Of a DNA stretch of 33,860 bases, positions 8,222 through 15,612 are shown piece after piece. The notes beneath the pieces were generated by a model. The model did no database searches and had not been told where the DNA came from. It saw only the letters and a list, made by a program, of their open reading frames with translations. Both the position numbers and the translations under genes were made by a program. Numbering within the stretch: the stretch's first letter is position 1; each line of letters opens with the position of its first letter. Source of the DNA: Azoarcus sp. (lineage in GTDB: Bacteria > Pseudomonadota > Gammaproteobacteria > Burkholderiales > Rhodocyclaceae); the NCBI GenBank assembly GCA_031285965.1, contig JAITVD010000079.1, positions 1 through 33,860 on the forward strand, written 5' to 3'.

Positions 8222-9160
8222 CTATGCTTGCGGCTTCCTTGTGCCGCTGCGTTCGGGCTGCGCCGGGTCTGGATGCGGACGGCGGCGGCGTCTCCGGCGG
8301 GGAAATCCGAAAATGTCACGCGCCGCGACGTAAAAACTGGCGATTAGGCTGGGAATGGCAATCAGCAGGAAAACGACGCAAGCCACAATGCCAAGCCCTT
8401 CGGCGGTCAGTTCAAAAAAGTTGATGACGAGCGCCGCCAGAATGATGATGAAAAAACTGAAGCAGAAGCCATAGGTAAAAAGCGGCAGGCTGTTGAGGAG
8501 GCAGCCCTTCAGGCTGAAACCCAGCGCCTTGGGCACGGACAGCCGCCACCAGCCGATAAGCTGCGGCACGAACAGGCACACCATGCCCCATAGCACGAAA
8601 AGTATTGAGGTAAAGATGAGCGAGCTTCTGAACGGCGTGGAAGAAAGAATGGCGGAATCCGGTATGTCGGCAGCCGTGAGCAGCCGCCACATGATGCCGC
8701 CGTCAATCAGGCGGGTGCTCAGGAGCACGGCGTTCATCACGATGAAATGGCAAAAACCGGCCAGCAGCAGGTCGTATGCGTAGCGGCGAAAGCCCGAAAT
8801 CAGAAGGATGGGCGTGAGTTTGCGCTTGCGGTCAATGGCGCGGCAGCCGTTGAAAACGCCGAGCATCAGGCCGGGATACAAAATCGAGCTAAGCAGTTCG
8901 CCCACATAGGGCAGCATCGAGGCCATGATGATGGCAAGGATGAAGCTGAAGGTCAGGAAGCTGAGAAACGCGGGGTTGCGCCCCCACAGCGTGAAGCCTT
9001 CAATCAGCCAGTACCATCCATGCCACAAAGGAATCCGCCGGACTTTCAGCGGGCGGGTTTCATTCGGGCCGGGATGCCGCCTGCTCACAACGTCCGGCGG
9101 GAGGGAAGGCTGTTCGGTTTCGGTATCGCTGTTATTCATTTTGGGCAGAATATCAGGCAT
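8222..9160 (-). CDS. BPSS1780-like polytopic membrane protein
   Basis: A 312-residue protein if started at ATG 9160, whose A is the last base of the thrB TGA; a second ATG at 9139 (MNNSDTE) would shorten it by seven residues. After a polar N-terminus, RRIPLWHGWYWLIEGFTLW matches the start of the BPSS1780 family of betaproteobacterial membrane proteins. About six membrane segments follow (for example FLSFLTFSFILAIIMASMLP, FTSILFVLWGMVCLFVPQLI and LGIVACVVFLLIAIPSLIAS). The C-terminus is strikingly basic (FPRRRRRRRPHPDP). No function is known. It sits between thrB and the RDD gene and could belong to either transcript. Confidence 0.75.
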   Translation of the reverse strand: MPDILPKMNNSDTETEQPSLPPDVVSRRHPGPNETRPLKVRRIPLWHGWYWLIEGFTLWGRNPAFLSFLTFSFILAIIMASMLPYVGELLSSILYPGLMLGVFNGCRAIDRKRKLTPILLISGFRRYAYDLLLAGFCHFIVMNAVLLSTRLIDGGIMWRLLTAADIPDSAILSSTPFRSSLIFTSILFVLWGMVCLFVPQLIGWWRLSVPKALGFSLKGCLLNSLPLFTYGFCFSFFIIILAALVINFFELTAEGLGIVACVVFLLIAIPSLIASFYVAARDIFGFPRRRRRRRPHPDPAQPERSGTRKPQA

Positions 9161-10116
9161 CAGGCGCTAGGCAGGGGAGGCACGGCATTATGGACGCGCA
9201 GCCGCAAAACGTCACGAAATTCGTCCGGGTCTTTCACCAGCACCAGTTCCCCCTTGCGCGGCTGGTTGCGGGCTGCGAGCCGCGAAAGCCAGAACCGCAG
9301 CGCCGCCGCCCGCAGCATCAGCGGCCAGATGCCGCGCTCGGCATCGGAGAACGGGCGGGAGGCATGATAGGCGGCAAGCAGGGCATCCGCGCGCGCCAAA
9401 TCGAGCGCCCCGTCGATTTGGCCGCACCAGTCATTGACCGCGACGGCCACATCAAAGAGCAGGGCATCAAAACCAGCAAAGTAGAAATCAATCACCCCTC
9501 CAATGAATCCATCTTCCGCCCAGAGCACGTTGTCGCGGAAAAGGTCGCCGTGGATGGCACCAAAGGGCAGGCGCGAGAAATCGGCATCGGCGCTTTCCTG
9601 AAAACGCAGTTCGGCATCGAGCAGGGCCGCGTCGTCGTCGGACAGGCTGGGGCGGAGCAGGGCGGCGGTACGCGCCCGCCAATGCGCGCCGCGTGGATTC
9701 GGCTGCCGCCGCCCGTAAGAGCGCCCTGCCAGATGCAGCCCCGCGAGCATGGCGCCGATTCGGGCGCAGTGCTCAACGCTGGGGTGCGCCGCCGAGCTTC
9801 CCGGCAGGCGCGAAACCAGCGCGGCGGGCTTGCCAGCCAGCGTGCCCAGATATTCGTTGTCCCGGTTGGCAATGGGCGCGGGCACGGGCAAGCCGTGCCG
9901 GGCGAGATGGGACATCAAGTGCAGGTAATAGGGCAGTTCGGCGCGGGCGATGTCCTCGAACAGCGTCAAAACATAGCGCCCGAGCGTGGTCGTGACAAAA
10001 AAATTGCTGTTTTGGACACCGCCCGCGATGCCCTCGAATTTGAGCAAGCGTCCGATTGAATAATGCTCCAGCCAGCGCGTCAGGGCTTCTTCGGAAGGCA
10101 GGGTGAAAACGGACAT
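9160..10116 (-). CDS. thrB: Homoserine kinase, ThrB2 (Pseudomonas) type
   Basis: A 318-residue cytoplasmic kinase of the choline/aminoglycoside-kinase fold, the alternative homoserine kinase of pseudomonads and betaproteobacteria that phosphorylates L-homoserine in threonine synthesis. Diagnostic segments are the N-terminus FTLPSEEALTRWLEHYSIG, GIAGGVQNSNFFVTTT in the nucleotide-binding loop, the Brenner-type catalytic motif GAIHGDLFRDNVLW, and the metal-binding VIDFYFAG. The length matches the family. It lies 10 bp after the DUF2782 gene, with polA close by, an arrangement common in betaproteobacteria. The stop shares a base with the start codon of the next gene. Identification is secure. 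Confidence 0.93.
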   Translation of the reverse strand: MSVFTLPSEEALTRWLEHYSIGRLLKFEGIAGGVQNSNFFVTTTLGRYVLTLFEDIARAELPYYLHLMSHLARHGLPVPAPIANRDNEYLGTLAGKPAALVSRLPGSSAAHPSVEHCARIGAMLAGLHLAGRSYGRRQPNPRGAHWRARTAALLRPSLSDDDAALLDAELRFQESADADFSRLPFGAIHGDLFRDNVLWAEDGFIGGVIDFYFAGFDALLFDVAVAVNDWCGQIDGALDLARADALLAAYHASRPFSDAERGIWPLMLRAAALRFWLSRLAARNQPRKGELVLVKDPDEFRDVLRLRVHNAVPPLPSA

Positions 10117-10126
10117 GCGCCCAAAC

Positions 10127-10471
10127 TTACCAGCTTGTGAGCACCCAGGCGGGAACGATCAGCTTGCGGTTGCCGTCGGCTCGGACAAACTGGCCAGTCC
10201 CTTCGCGGTCGACCAGATAATAGGAAGCTCCATTCGGCGGCGTGACCTTGACCATATAGAGCTTGCCGCGAATGCGGAACTCGGTGACGGTATCTTCCCC
10301 GCGCTTGACGACCGTCACCTGGGGCAATTCTTCATCCAGCGGCTCAAGCCCTTCCGGCTCGGCGCAGGTCTCTTGTTTTTCTTCCGGCTCTTGCGCGAGC
10401 AGCGGCTGGGCTGCCATTGAGCCGGCGCAAAAAGCAAAGGCGGCAAGTACGGCGGAGAGTTTCGTGCGCAT
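10127..10471 (-). CDS. DUF2782 family exported protein
   Basis: A 114-residue protein with a clear signal peptide (MRTKLSAVLAAFAFCAGSMA, cleavage near AAQPLLAQ), then an acidic stretch and the DUF2782 core: PQVTVVKRGEDTVTEFRIRGKLYMVKV, PPNGASYYLVD, and the tail NRKLIVPAWVLTSW. Predicted periplasmic. DUF2782 proteins are short, unstudied, and typically encoded between polA and thrB in betaproteobacteria, as here. A GAGG sequence about seven bases before the ATG at 10471 is a plausible ribosome-binding site. It follows the LOG-family gene by 21 bp and is probably co-transcribed with it and thrB. Function unknown. Confidence 0.88.
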   Translation of the reverse strand: MRTKLSAVLAAFAFCAGSMAAQPLLAQEPEEKQETCAEPEGLEPLDEELPQVTVVKRGEDTVTEFRIRGKLYMVKVTPPNGASYYLVDREGTGQFVRADGNRKLIVPAWVLTSW

Positions 10472-10492
10472 GATGATCCTCTGTGGCTGGGT

Positions 10493-11215
10493 TCAGAGAT
10501 TAAGCATTATTTCATGCTCCTCGGGCAAGGGCATGAAGCCGCGAGTTTCGTAGTGCTTGAAAATAGCCTCGACCACGGCTTCCGGCTCGTCGATGACCTG
10601 CACCAGATCGAGGTCTTCGGGCGAGACCATGCGCTCGGCGACGAGCCGCTCCCTGAACCAATCGAGCAGCCCGCGCCAGAAAGCCCCGTTCACGAGGATG
10701 ATTGGAATCAGGCGGCTCTTGCTCGTCTGCATGAGGGTCATGGCTTCGAGCAGTTCGTCGAGCGTGCCGAAGCCGCCGGGCATGACGACATAGGCGCTCG
10801 CGTACTTCACGAACATGAATTTGCGCGCAAAGAAGTGCTGGAAAGTTTGGGAAATATCCTGATAGGCATTGCCTTTTTGTTCCAGCGGCAACTGGATGTT
10901 CAGTCCCACGGAAGGGCTTTTGCCGTAGAACGCCCCCTTGTTGGCGGCCTCCATGATGCCCGGCCCGCCGCCCGAGATGACGGCAAACCCGGCATCCGAG
11001 AGCAAGCGGGCGATGCGCTCCGCCTGCGCGTAGTAGGGATGATCCGGTTCGATTCTTGCGCTACCGAAAATCGACACTGCCGGACGGATGGCGCGGAGCC
11101 GTTCTGTCGCCTCGACGAACTCTGCCATAATCCCGAAGATTCGCCACGATTCGCGCCCGTTGAAACTGGGCGTGCCGTTGACCACGCTGGGCGGTAATTT
11201 TTCTTTTGCGCTCAT
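10493..11215 (-). CDS. LOG family protein (TIGR00730), possible nucleotide 5'-monophosphate N-ribosidase
   Basis: A 240-residue Rossmann-fold protein with the two LOG-family signatures: SGGGPGIMEAANKGA near residue 80 and MPGGFGTLDELLEAMT near residue 145. These are the PGGxGTxxE phosphate/ribose-binding motifs once labelled lysine decarboxylase. Characterised members cleave cytokinin or nucleoside 5'-monophosphates to free base and ribose phosphate. The longer N-terminus (FNGRESWRIFGIMAEFVEATE) is typical of the long TIGR00730 subgroup, closer to PpnN-like or uncharacterised bacterial members than to plant LOG, so the substrate is not certain. It is divergent from polA across a 41-bp gap that must hold both promoters. 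No strong Shine-Dalgarno precedes the ATG at 11215. Confidence 0.88.
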   Translation of the reverse strand: MSAKEKLPPSVVNGTPSFNGRESWRIFGIMAEFVEATERLRAIRPAVSIFGSARIEPDHPYYAQAERIARLLSDAGFAVISGGGPGIMEAANKGAFYGKSPSVGLNIQLPLEQKGNAYQDISQTFQHFFARKFMFVKYASAYVVMPGGFGTLDELLEAMTLMQTSKSRLIPIILVNGAFWRGLLDWFRERLVAERMVSPEDLDLVQVIDEPEAVVEAIFKHYETRGFMPLPEEHEIMLNL

Positions 11216-11256
11216 TTTTTGAGTTTGTGCCTTTTTGACCGCGAGGATTGTTTTTC

Positions 11257-13989
11257 ATGGCCACCTTGTTGCTCGTCGATGGCTCCAGCTATCTTTATCG
11301 TGCCTACCACGCGCTGCCCGACCTGCGCACCTCGCGGGGCGAGCCGACCGGCGCTATCCGTGGCGTTCTCTCGATGCTACGTCGGCTGGTCGGTGACTAC
11401 AAGGCGGATTACCGCGCCTGTGTGTTTGACGCAAAAGGGGCAACTTTCAGGGACGAATTGTATCCGCAATACAAAGCGCACCGCCCGCCCATGCCCGATG
11501 ACCTTGTTGCCCAGGTTGCGCCCCTGCACGAGGCGGTACGCGCCGAAGGCTGGCCGCTGCTCTCTGTCGCGGGCGTCGAGGCCGATGATGTCATCGGCAC
11601 GTTGGCCCGATTGGCTGGCGAGCGCGGATGGGAAACCGTCATTTCGACTGGCGACAAGGATTTGACCCAGCTTGTGCGCCCCGGCGTGCTTTGGGTCAAC
11701 ACGATGAGCGGGGAGGCGCTTGATGAAGCCGGGGTCGAAGCCCGATTTGGCGTGCTGCCTTCGCGCATCGTCGATTACCTCGCGCTGGTCGGGGACGCGG
11801 TCGACAACGTTCCCGGCGTGGAAAAATGTGGCCCCAAGACCGCCGCAAAATGGCTGGCCGAATACGGCAGCCTCGACAATCTGATGGCGCGAGCGGACGA
11901 AATGGGCGGCAAAGCCGGAGAAAACTTGCGCGGCCACCTCGATTTTCTGCCTTTGGCCCGACGCTTGGTGACGGTCGACACCCATGTTGCCTTGCCGTGC
12001 GGGCTGGACGAGCTTGCTCCGCGAGAACCCGACCTTCAGGCATTGGCGGCGCTTTACGAACGCTTTGAATTCAAAAGCTGGCTAGAGCGTGCCGCCACCG
12101 CGTCGCCCCCCGCGCCGGACGGCTTAGCGCGGCGCTTCCAGCCGGAAGAAACCCTTGGCGATGCGCCCGCCCAGGAACCGAACCGTTCCGCTTACCGCGC
12201 CATCGTCGATTGGGCGGATTTCGAGGCGCTGCTGAAACGGCTGGATTCCTCCGGCCTTGTCGCGCTCGATACCGAAACCGTTGGGCTTGAGCCGCTCACG
12301 GCGCGGCTGGTCGGCATTTCTTTTGGGTTTGCGCCGGAGGATGCCGCCTATCTGCCGCTGGCGCATCGCGGCGCGGACAGGCCCGCGCAACTGCCGTTCG
12401 ATGAGGCGCTCTCAAAGCTCAAGCCGTGGCTGGAATCGGAAGCGCACCCAAAAGTTGGGCAAAACATCAAATTCGATGCCCACGTTTTCGCCAATTGCGG
12501 CATTGTCCTGCGCGGCGTCATTCACGACACGCTGCTCCAGTCTTACGTGCTGGAAAGCAGCCGTCCTCACGATATGGATTCGCTTGCCAAACGGCATCTT
12601 GGCATTGCCACGATTCCCTATGCCGAAGTCTGCGGGACAGGCGCGAAACGAATCGGCTTTGACGAAGTGTCTTTGGATGCCGCAACCCGCTACGCCGCCG
12701 AAGATGCCGACATCACCTTGCGGCTGCACCAAAAATTATGGCCGCAGGTGGAAACGGTTCCCGCGCTGGCCGCGCTCTATCGGGACATTGAATTGCCGAC
12801 GCTCCCCGTGCTGCTGGCGATGGAGCGTACCGGGGTGCTCATCGACCCCTTCCTCCTTGCGCAGCAAAGCAGCGAACTGGGCCGGCGGCTGCTCGATTTG
12901 GAGCGCGAAGCCCACGCGCTGGCGGGAAAGGCGTTTAACTTGGGGTCTCCCAAGCAGCTTGGCGAAATCCTCTTTGGCAGCCTCGGGCTGCCCGTGCGCA
13001 AGAAAACCGCCACCGGACAGCCTTCGACCGACGAGGATGTTTTGAGCGAGCTTGCTGAGGATTACCCTTTGCCCAAGCTGCTGCTCGAATACCGCCGCCT
13101 TGCCAAGCTGAAGGGAACCTACGCCGACAAGTTGCCGCGCATGGTCAATCCGGCAACGGGCAGGGTGCATACCAGCTTTTCGCAGGCCACGGCGGTGACT
13201 GGGCGGCTTGCCAGTTCCGACCCTAACTTGCAAAACATCCCCGTGCGCACGTCGGAAGGGCGGCGCATCCGTGCCGCCTTTATTGCCCCGCGTGGCTGCC
13301 GAATCGTTTCGGCGGACTATTCGCAGATTGAGCTGCGCATCATGGCGCACCTGTCGAATGACGCCCGCCTGCTGGAAGCCTTTGCGCGAGGCGAGGACAT
13401 CCACCGCGCCACTGCCGCCGAAGTTTTCGGCATCGCGCCCGAAGCGGTCGCCCCCGAACAGCGCCGATACGCCAAAGTCATCAATTTTGGTCTCATCTAC
13501 GGCATGAGCGCGCACGGCCTTGCCAAGGCGCTCGGCATCGAGCGCGGCGCGGCACAAAGCTGGATTGAGCGTTATTTCACGCGCTATCCGGGCGTGGCCG
13601 CCTACATGGAACGGGTTCGGGTGCTTGCCCGCGAACAAGGCTACGTCGAAACCGTCTTTGGCCGCCGCCTCCACCTGCCGGACATCGCCGCCCGCCAGCA
13701 CGCCCGCCGCCAAACCGCCGAACGCGCCGCGATCAACGCGCCCATGCAGGGAACCGCCGCCGACCTCATCAAGAAAGCGATGTTCGACGTTTATCGCTGG
13801 CTAAACGAATCGAATCTCCGCTCGCGGCTGATTCTGCAAGTCCACGATGAACTGGTGCTTGAAGTTCCCGACGAAGAACTCGCCATTATCCGCGCCAACG
13901 TCCCCGGATTGATGGAAACCGCCGCCTCTCTAGTCGTGCCGCTGCGGGTCGACATCGGAGAAGGCGAGAACTGGGACGAGGCGCATTGA
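11257..13989 (+). CDS. polA: DNA polymerase I
   Basis: A 910-residue enzyme with the full three-domain layout. The N-terminal 5' nuclease starts MATLLLVDGSSYLYRAYHAL and has the acidic cluster AGVEADDVIGTLAR and STGDKDLTQLV. The 3'-5' exonuclease keeps the catalytic pair in VALDTETVGLE (Asp338, Glu340), so proofreading is probably active. The polymerase has motif A SADYSQIELR (Asp about 687), motif B RRYAKVINFGLIYGMS and motif C LQVHDELVLEVP (Asp about 864). It fills gaps in repair and removes RNA primers. ATG 11257 is preferred over an in-frame start at 11248 because family homology begins there and a GAGG lies upstream. The last 34 bases of the gene and the 12 bases after it are duplicated at 15004-15049. 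Confidence 0.97.
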   Translation: MATLLLVDGSSYLYRAYHALPDLRTSRGEPTGAIRGVLSMLRRLVGDYKADYRACVFDAKGATFRDELYPQYKAHRPPMPDDLVAQVAPLHEAVRAEGWPLLSVAGVEADDVIGTLARLAGERGWETVISTGDKDLTQLVRPGVLWVNTMSGEALDEAGVEARFGVLPSRIVDYLALVGDAVDNVPGVEKCGPKTAAKWLAEYGSLDNLMARADEMGGKAGENLRGHLDFLPLARRLVTVDTHVALPCGLDELAPREPDLQALAALYERFEFKSWLERAATASPPAPDGLARRFQPEETLGDAPAQEPNRSAYRAIVDWADFEALLKRLDSSGLVALDTETVGLEPLTARLVGISFGFAPEDAAYLPLAHRGADRPAQLPFDEALSKLKPWLESEAHPKVGQNIKFDAHVFANCGIVLRGVIHDTLLQSYVLESSRPHDMDSLAKRHLGIATIPYAEVCGTGAKRIGFDEVSLDAATRYAAEDADITLRLHQKLWPQVETVPALAALYRDIELPTLPVLLAMERTGVLIDPFLLAQQSSELGRRLLDLEREAHALAGKAFNLGSPKQLGEILFGSLGLPVRKKTATGQPSTDEDVLSELAEDYPLPKLLLEYRRLAKLKGTYADKLPRMVNPATGRVHTSFSQATAVTGRLASSDPNLQNIPVRTSEGRRIRAAFIAPRGCRIVSADYSQIELRIMAHLSNDARLLEAFARGEDIHRATAAEVFGIAPEAVAPEQRRYAKVINFGLIYGMSAHGLAKALGIERGAAQSWIERYFTRYPGVAAYMERVRVLAREQGYVETVFGRRLHLPDIAARQHARRQTAERAAINAPMQGTAADLIKKAMFDVYRWLNESNLRSRLILQVHDELVLEVPDEELAIIRANVPGLMETAASLVVPLRVDIGEGENWDEAH

Positions 13990-14001
13990 GGGGCGCGGCC
14001 T
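13956..14001 (+). repeat. Direct repeat, copy 1 (3' end of polA)
   Basis: The last 34 bases of polA including its TGA, plus 12 following bases. The same 46 bases recur at 15004-15049 with a single difference (C at 13995, T at 15044). Flanking bases differ on both sides, so the repeat boundaries are sharp. Copy 1 is the functional one, in frame with polA. Confidence 0.9.
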
Positions 14002-14080
14002 TTGCTGAGAGGAAAACCATTCTCAAAAGCATGCGGCAAAGTGCCGGAACAAACTACCGCTCTTTTAGGGAGATAGGCGC

Positions 14081-14983
14081 ATGAAAACATCGAAAGTTGT
14101 CAAAGCTGCTGTGATGGCATTGATTGTGGAATCGGCGTGCTGTGTGGTGACGGTGGCCAGCGCCCAATCGGGGCAGTGTCCGTTGGCTTCCGGCGGCAGT
14201 CGCTATACGGAGCATTCCGAAGCGTCGCACATGATTATGAAAGGGCAATTTCAGCAAGCCGAAGCCCTGCTTGAAAAGCTGCACCGCAGAAATCTTGCCT
14301 CGAGCGGCGGCGATTTATTGACATCGCGCGGTCTATACAGGTTATTGACCCTTATTCCGCAGACAGGAGACGAGGTGCGCAGATGGGCGGATAGCCAGCA
14401 GCAATCTTTTTTTGCGCAGCTTGTTGCGGGTATTTTTTACGTCAATCAGGCTGGCCGTGCGCGCGGGGGCAAGTTTTCCTCGGAAACGAGTCGGTCACAG
14501 TTCGCAGAAATGTCTAGGCTAGATGGCGTTGCAATAAGTTATCTGCAAAAGGCAATGCGGTTGAATCCGCGTTCAGCACTGCCGCAGAGCGTCATGATTA
14601 TCATTGGCACACGAGAAAACAAGGCTGCCGGGAAAGACGCCCGCCAATGGCTGCAAGCCGCTATTCAGGCAGATCCGAGCACGATGGCAGCCCGCGCTAC
14701 TGCAACCACTTTTTTAACGCCCCGATGGGGCTGGACATTTGAACTGCTGGATCAAATGATTCTACAGGCCAAAGAGTCATTGACCGCAGAGAATGCGCAC
14801 TACCTTGAGTTTTTGATGACACGGGGAAAGGCCAGCCACGAGGAAGTCATCGCTAAAAACATATCTGGTGCCCGCACGCTGTATCAGCGCGCCAAAGAAA
14901 TGTGCGTGAATGCCGCTGACGGGCAGGAAGAAATCAATCGGCCCCAGCGGCGAACAGATGCCAATGGGCGAACGGCAAGATGA
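14081..14983 (+). CDS. Exported DUF4034-like protein
   Basis: A 300-residue protein with an N-terminal signal peptide (hydrophobic AAVMALIVESACCVVTVASA, cleavage near AQSGQCP). A helical TPR-like body follows: IMKGQFQQAEALLEKLHR, then QSFFAQLVAGIFYVNQAGRARGG, AISYLQKAMRLNPRSALPQ and LQAAIQADPSTMAARATA. The segment TPRWGWTFELLD resembles the PRWGGSYE motif I associate with DUF4034 proteins; this is pattern recall, not a search. Function unknown, probably periplasmic. GGGAG lies about 10 bases before the ATG. The gene is visibly more A/T-rich than its neighbours, has a polar low-complexity C-terminus, and is bracketed by the duplicated polA 3' end, all suggesting recent acquisition. The 79 bases between polA and this gene show no clear promoter or terminator. 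Confidence 0.75.
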   Translation: MKTSKVVKAAVMALIVESACCVVTVASAQSGQCPLASGGSRYTEHSEASHMIMKGQFQQAEALLEKLHRRNLASSGGDLLTSRGLYRLLTLIPQTGDEVRRWADSQQQSFFAQLVAGIFYVNQAGRARGGKFSSETSRSQFAEMSRLDGVAISYLQKAMRLNPRSALPQSVMIIIGTRENKAAGKDARQWLQAAIQADPSTMAARATATTFLTPRWGWTFELLDQMILQAKESLTAENAHYLEFLMTRGKASHEEVIAKNISGARTLYQRAKEMCVNAADGQEEINRPQRRTDANGRTAR

Positions 14984-15003
14984 AACTTTAGGGCGGCGCT
15001 TAA

Positions 15004-15049
15004 CGGAGAAGGCGAGAACTGGGACGAGGCGCATTGAGGGGCGTGGCCT
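15004..15049 (+). repeat. Direct repeat, copy 2 (orphan polA 3' end)
   Basis: This 46-bp copy matches 13956-14001 at 45 of 46 positions and includes the last codons and stop of polA with nothing of polA upstream. It lies 20 bp after the DUF4034-like gene and 43 bp before the convergent end of the biosynthetic operon. The offset between copies is 1,048 bp. It reads as the scar of an insertion or unequal recombination downstream of polA. Confidence 0.9.
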
Positions 15050-15092
15050 GATGGTTTTCGTTGTTTTTTGATGGGCAGATGGCTTGGAACCG

Positions 15093-15599
15093 TCAAGCCC
15101 AGTGCATCTGCCAGCGTCCGGTATGTTCGCCTTTGCGCGGACTGTCCGGCTCGGCTTGGCCGCAGATGACGCGCTGGCAGCGTCCGGCTCGCAGCCAAGC
15201 GGCGGCAAGCGTTCGCGCCCGCTGCCAGTGCGTTGCCGCGTCGTCGGGCCAGGGCTGGTAGAGCGCGTTTTCAATGCAGGAAAAACGCTTTCGCAGGGTG
15301 GTGGCGGCGACAATGGGCTGCGAGGCGAGGAAATCAAACGGGAATACGGGTTCTCGGGCTATTTCGACACAGGAGACGAGGCGGTTTCCGATGTCGGTAA
15401 TGCCCGTGCGCGAACCCCACAGCACGATGGTCGGCATGTCGGGCTGCCCGTCGAGCATCGCCGCAACGCCAACAATGACTAGTTCAACCAATGGGCCAGC
15501 GCGGCGCAGCGGCATGGCGGCATGTTGCCGCGCAAGGGCGGAGAGGGCGTCCGGCTCAAAACGATGTTCCGTCACGGCGCTGGTTTTCGGAGGGTTCAT
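15093..15599 (-). CDS. Short ketosynthase-like protein without catalytic cysteine (possible chain-length-factor-like partner)
   Basis: A 168-residue protein. The segments GPLVELVIVGVAAML, PTIVLWGSRTGITDIGNRLV and PFDFLASQPIVAATTLRKRF resemble the N-terminal half of ketosynthases or of the beta-ketoacyl synthase-like partners (KS-beta/chain-length factor, ketoacyl-synt_2) seen in aryl-polyene and type II polyketide operons. The position expected for the catalytic cysteine is not a cysteine, and the C-terminal ketosynthase half with its histidines is missing, so it should not condense by itself. Full chain-length factors are about 400 residues and the short family about 240, so this is unusually small. 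It starts 13 bp after the active ketosynthase and is the last gene of the operon. Homology is remote; the family call is tentative. Confidence 0.6.
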   Translation of the reverse strand: MNPPKTSAVTEHRFEPDALSALARQHAAMPLRRAGPLVELVIVGVAAMLDGQPDMPTIVLWGSRTGITDIGNRLVSCVEIAREPVFPFDFLASQPIVAATTLRKRFSCIENALYQPWPDDAATHWQRARTLAAAWLRAGRCQRVICGQAEPDSPRKGEHTGRWQMHWA

Positions 15600-15612
15600 C
15601 TCAAAACGCGCC

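Noticed and set aside
7058-8347. Plus-strand open frame of about 430 codons
   Set aside because: Lies antisense to the SpoIIM-like and RDD genes, which have recognisable membrane-domain motifs; no family likeness of its own.
14005-14024. Weak inverted repeat TGAGA/TCTCA after polA as a terminator
   Set aside because: Only 5 bp of stem and no T-run follows on the plus strand.
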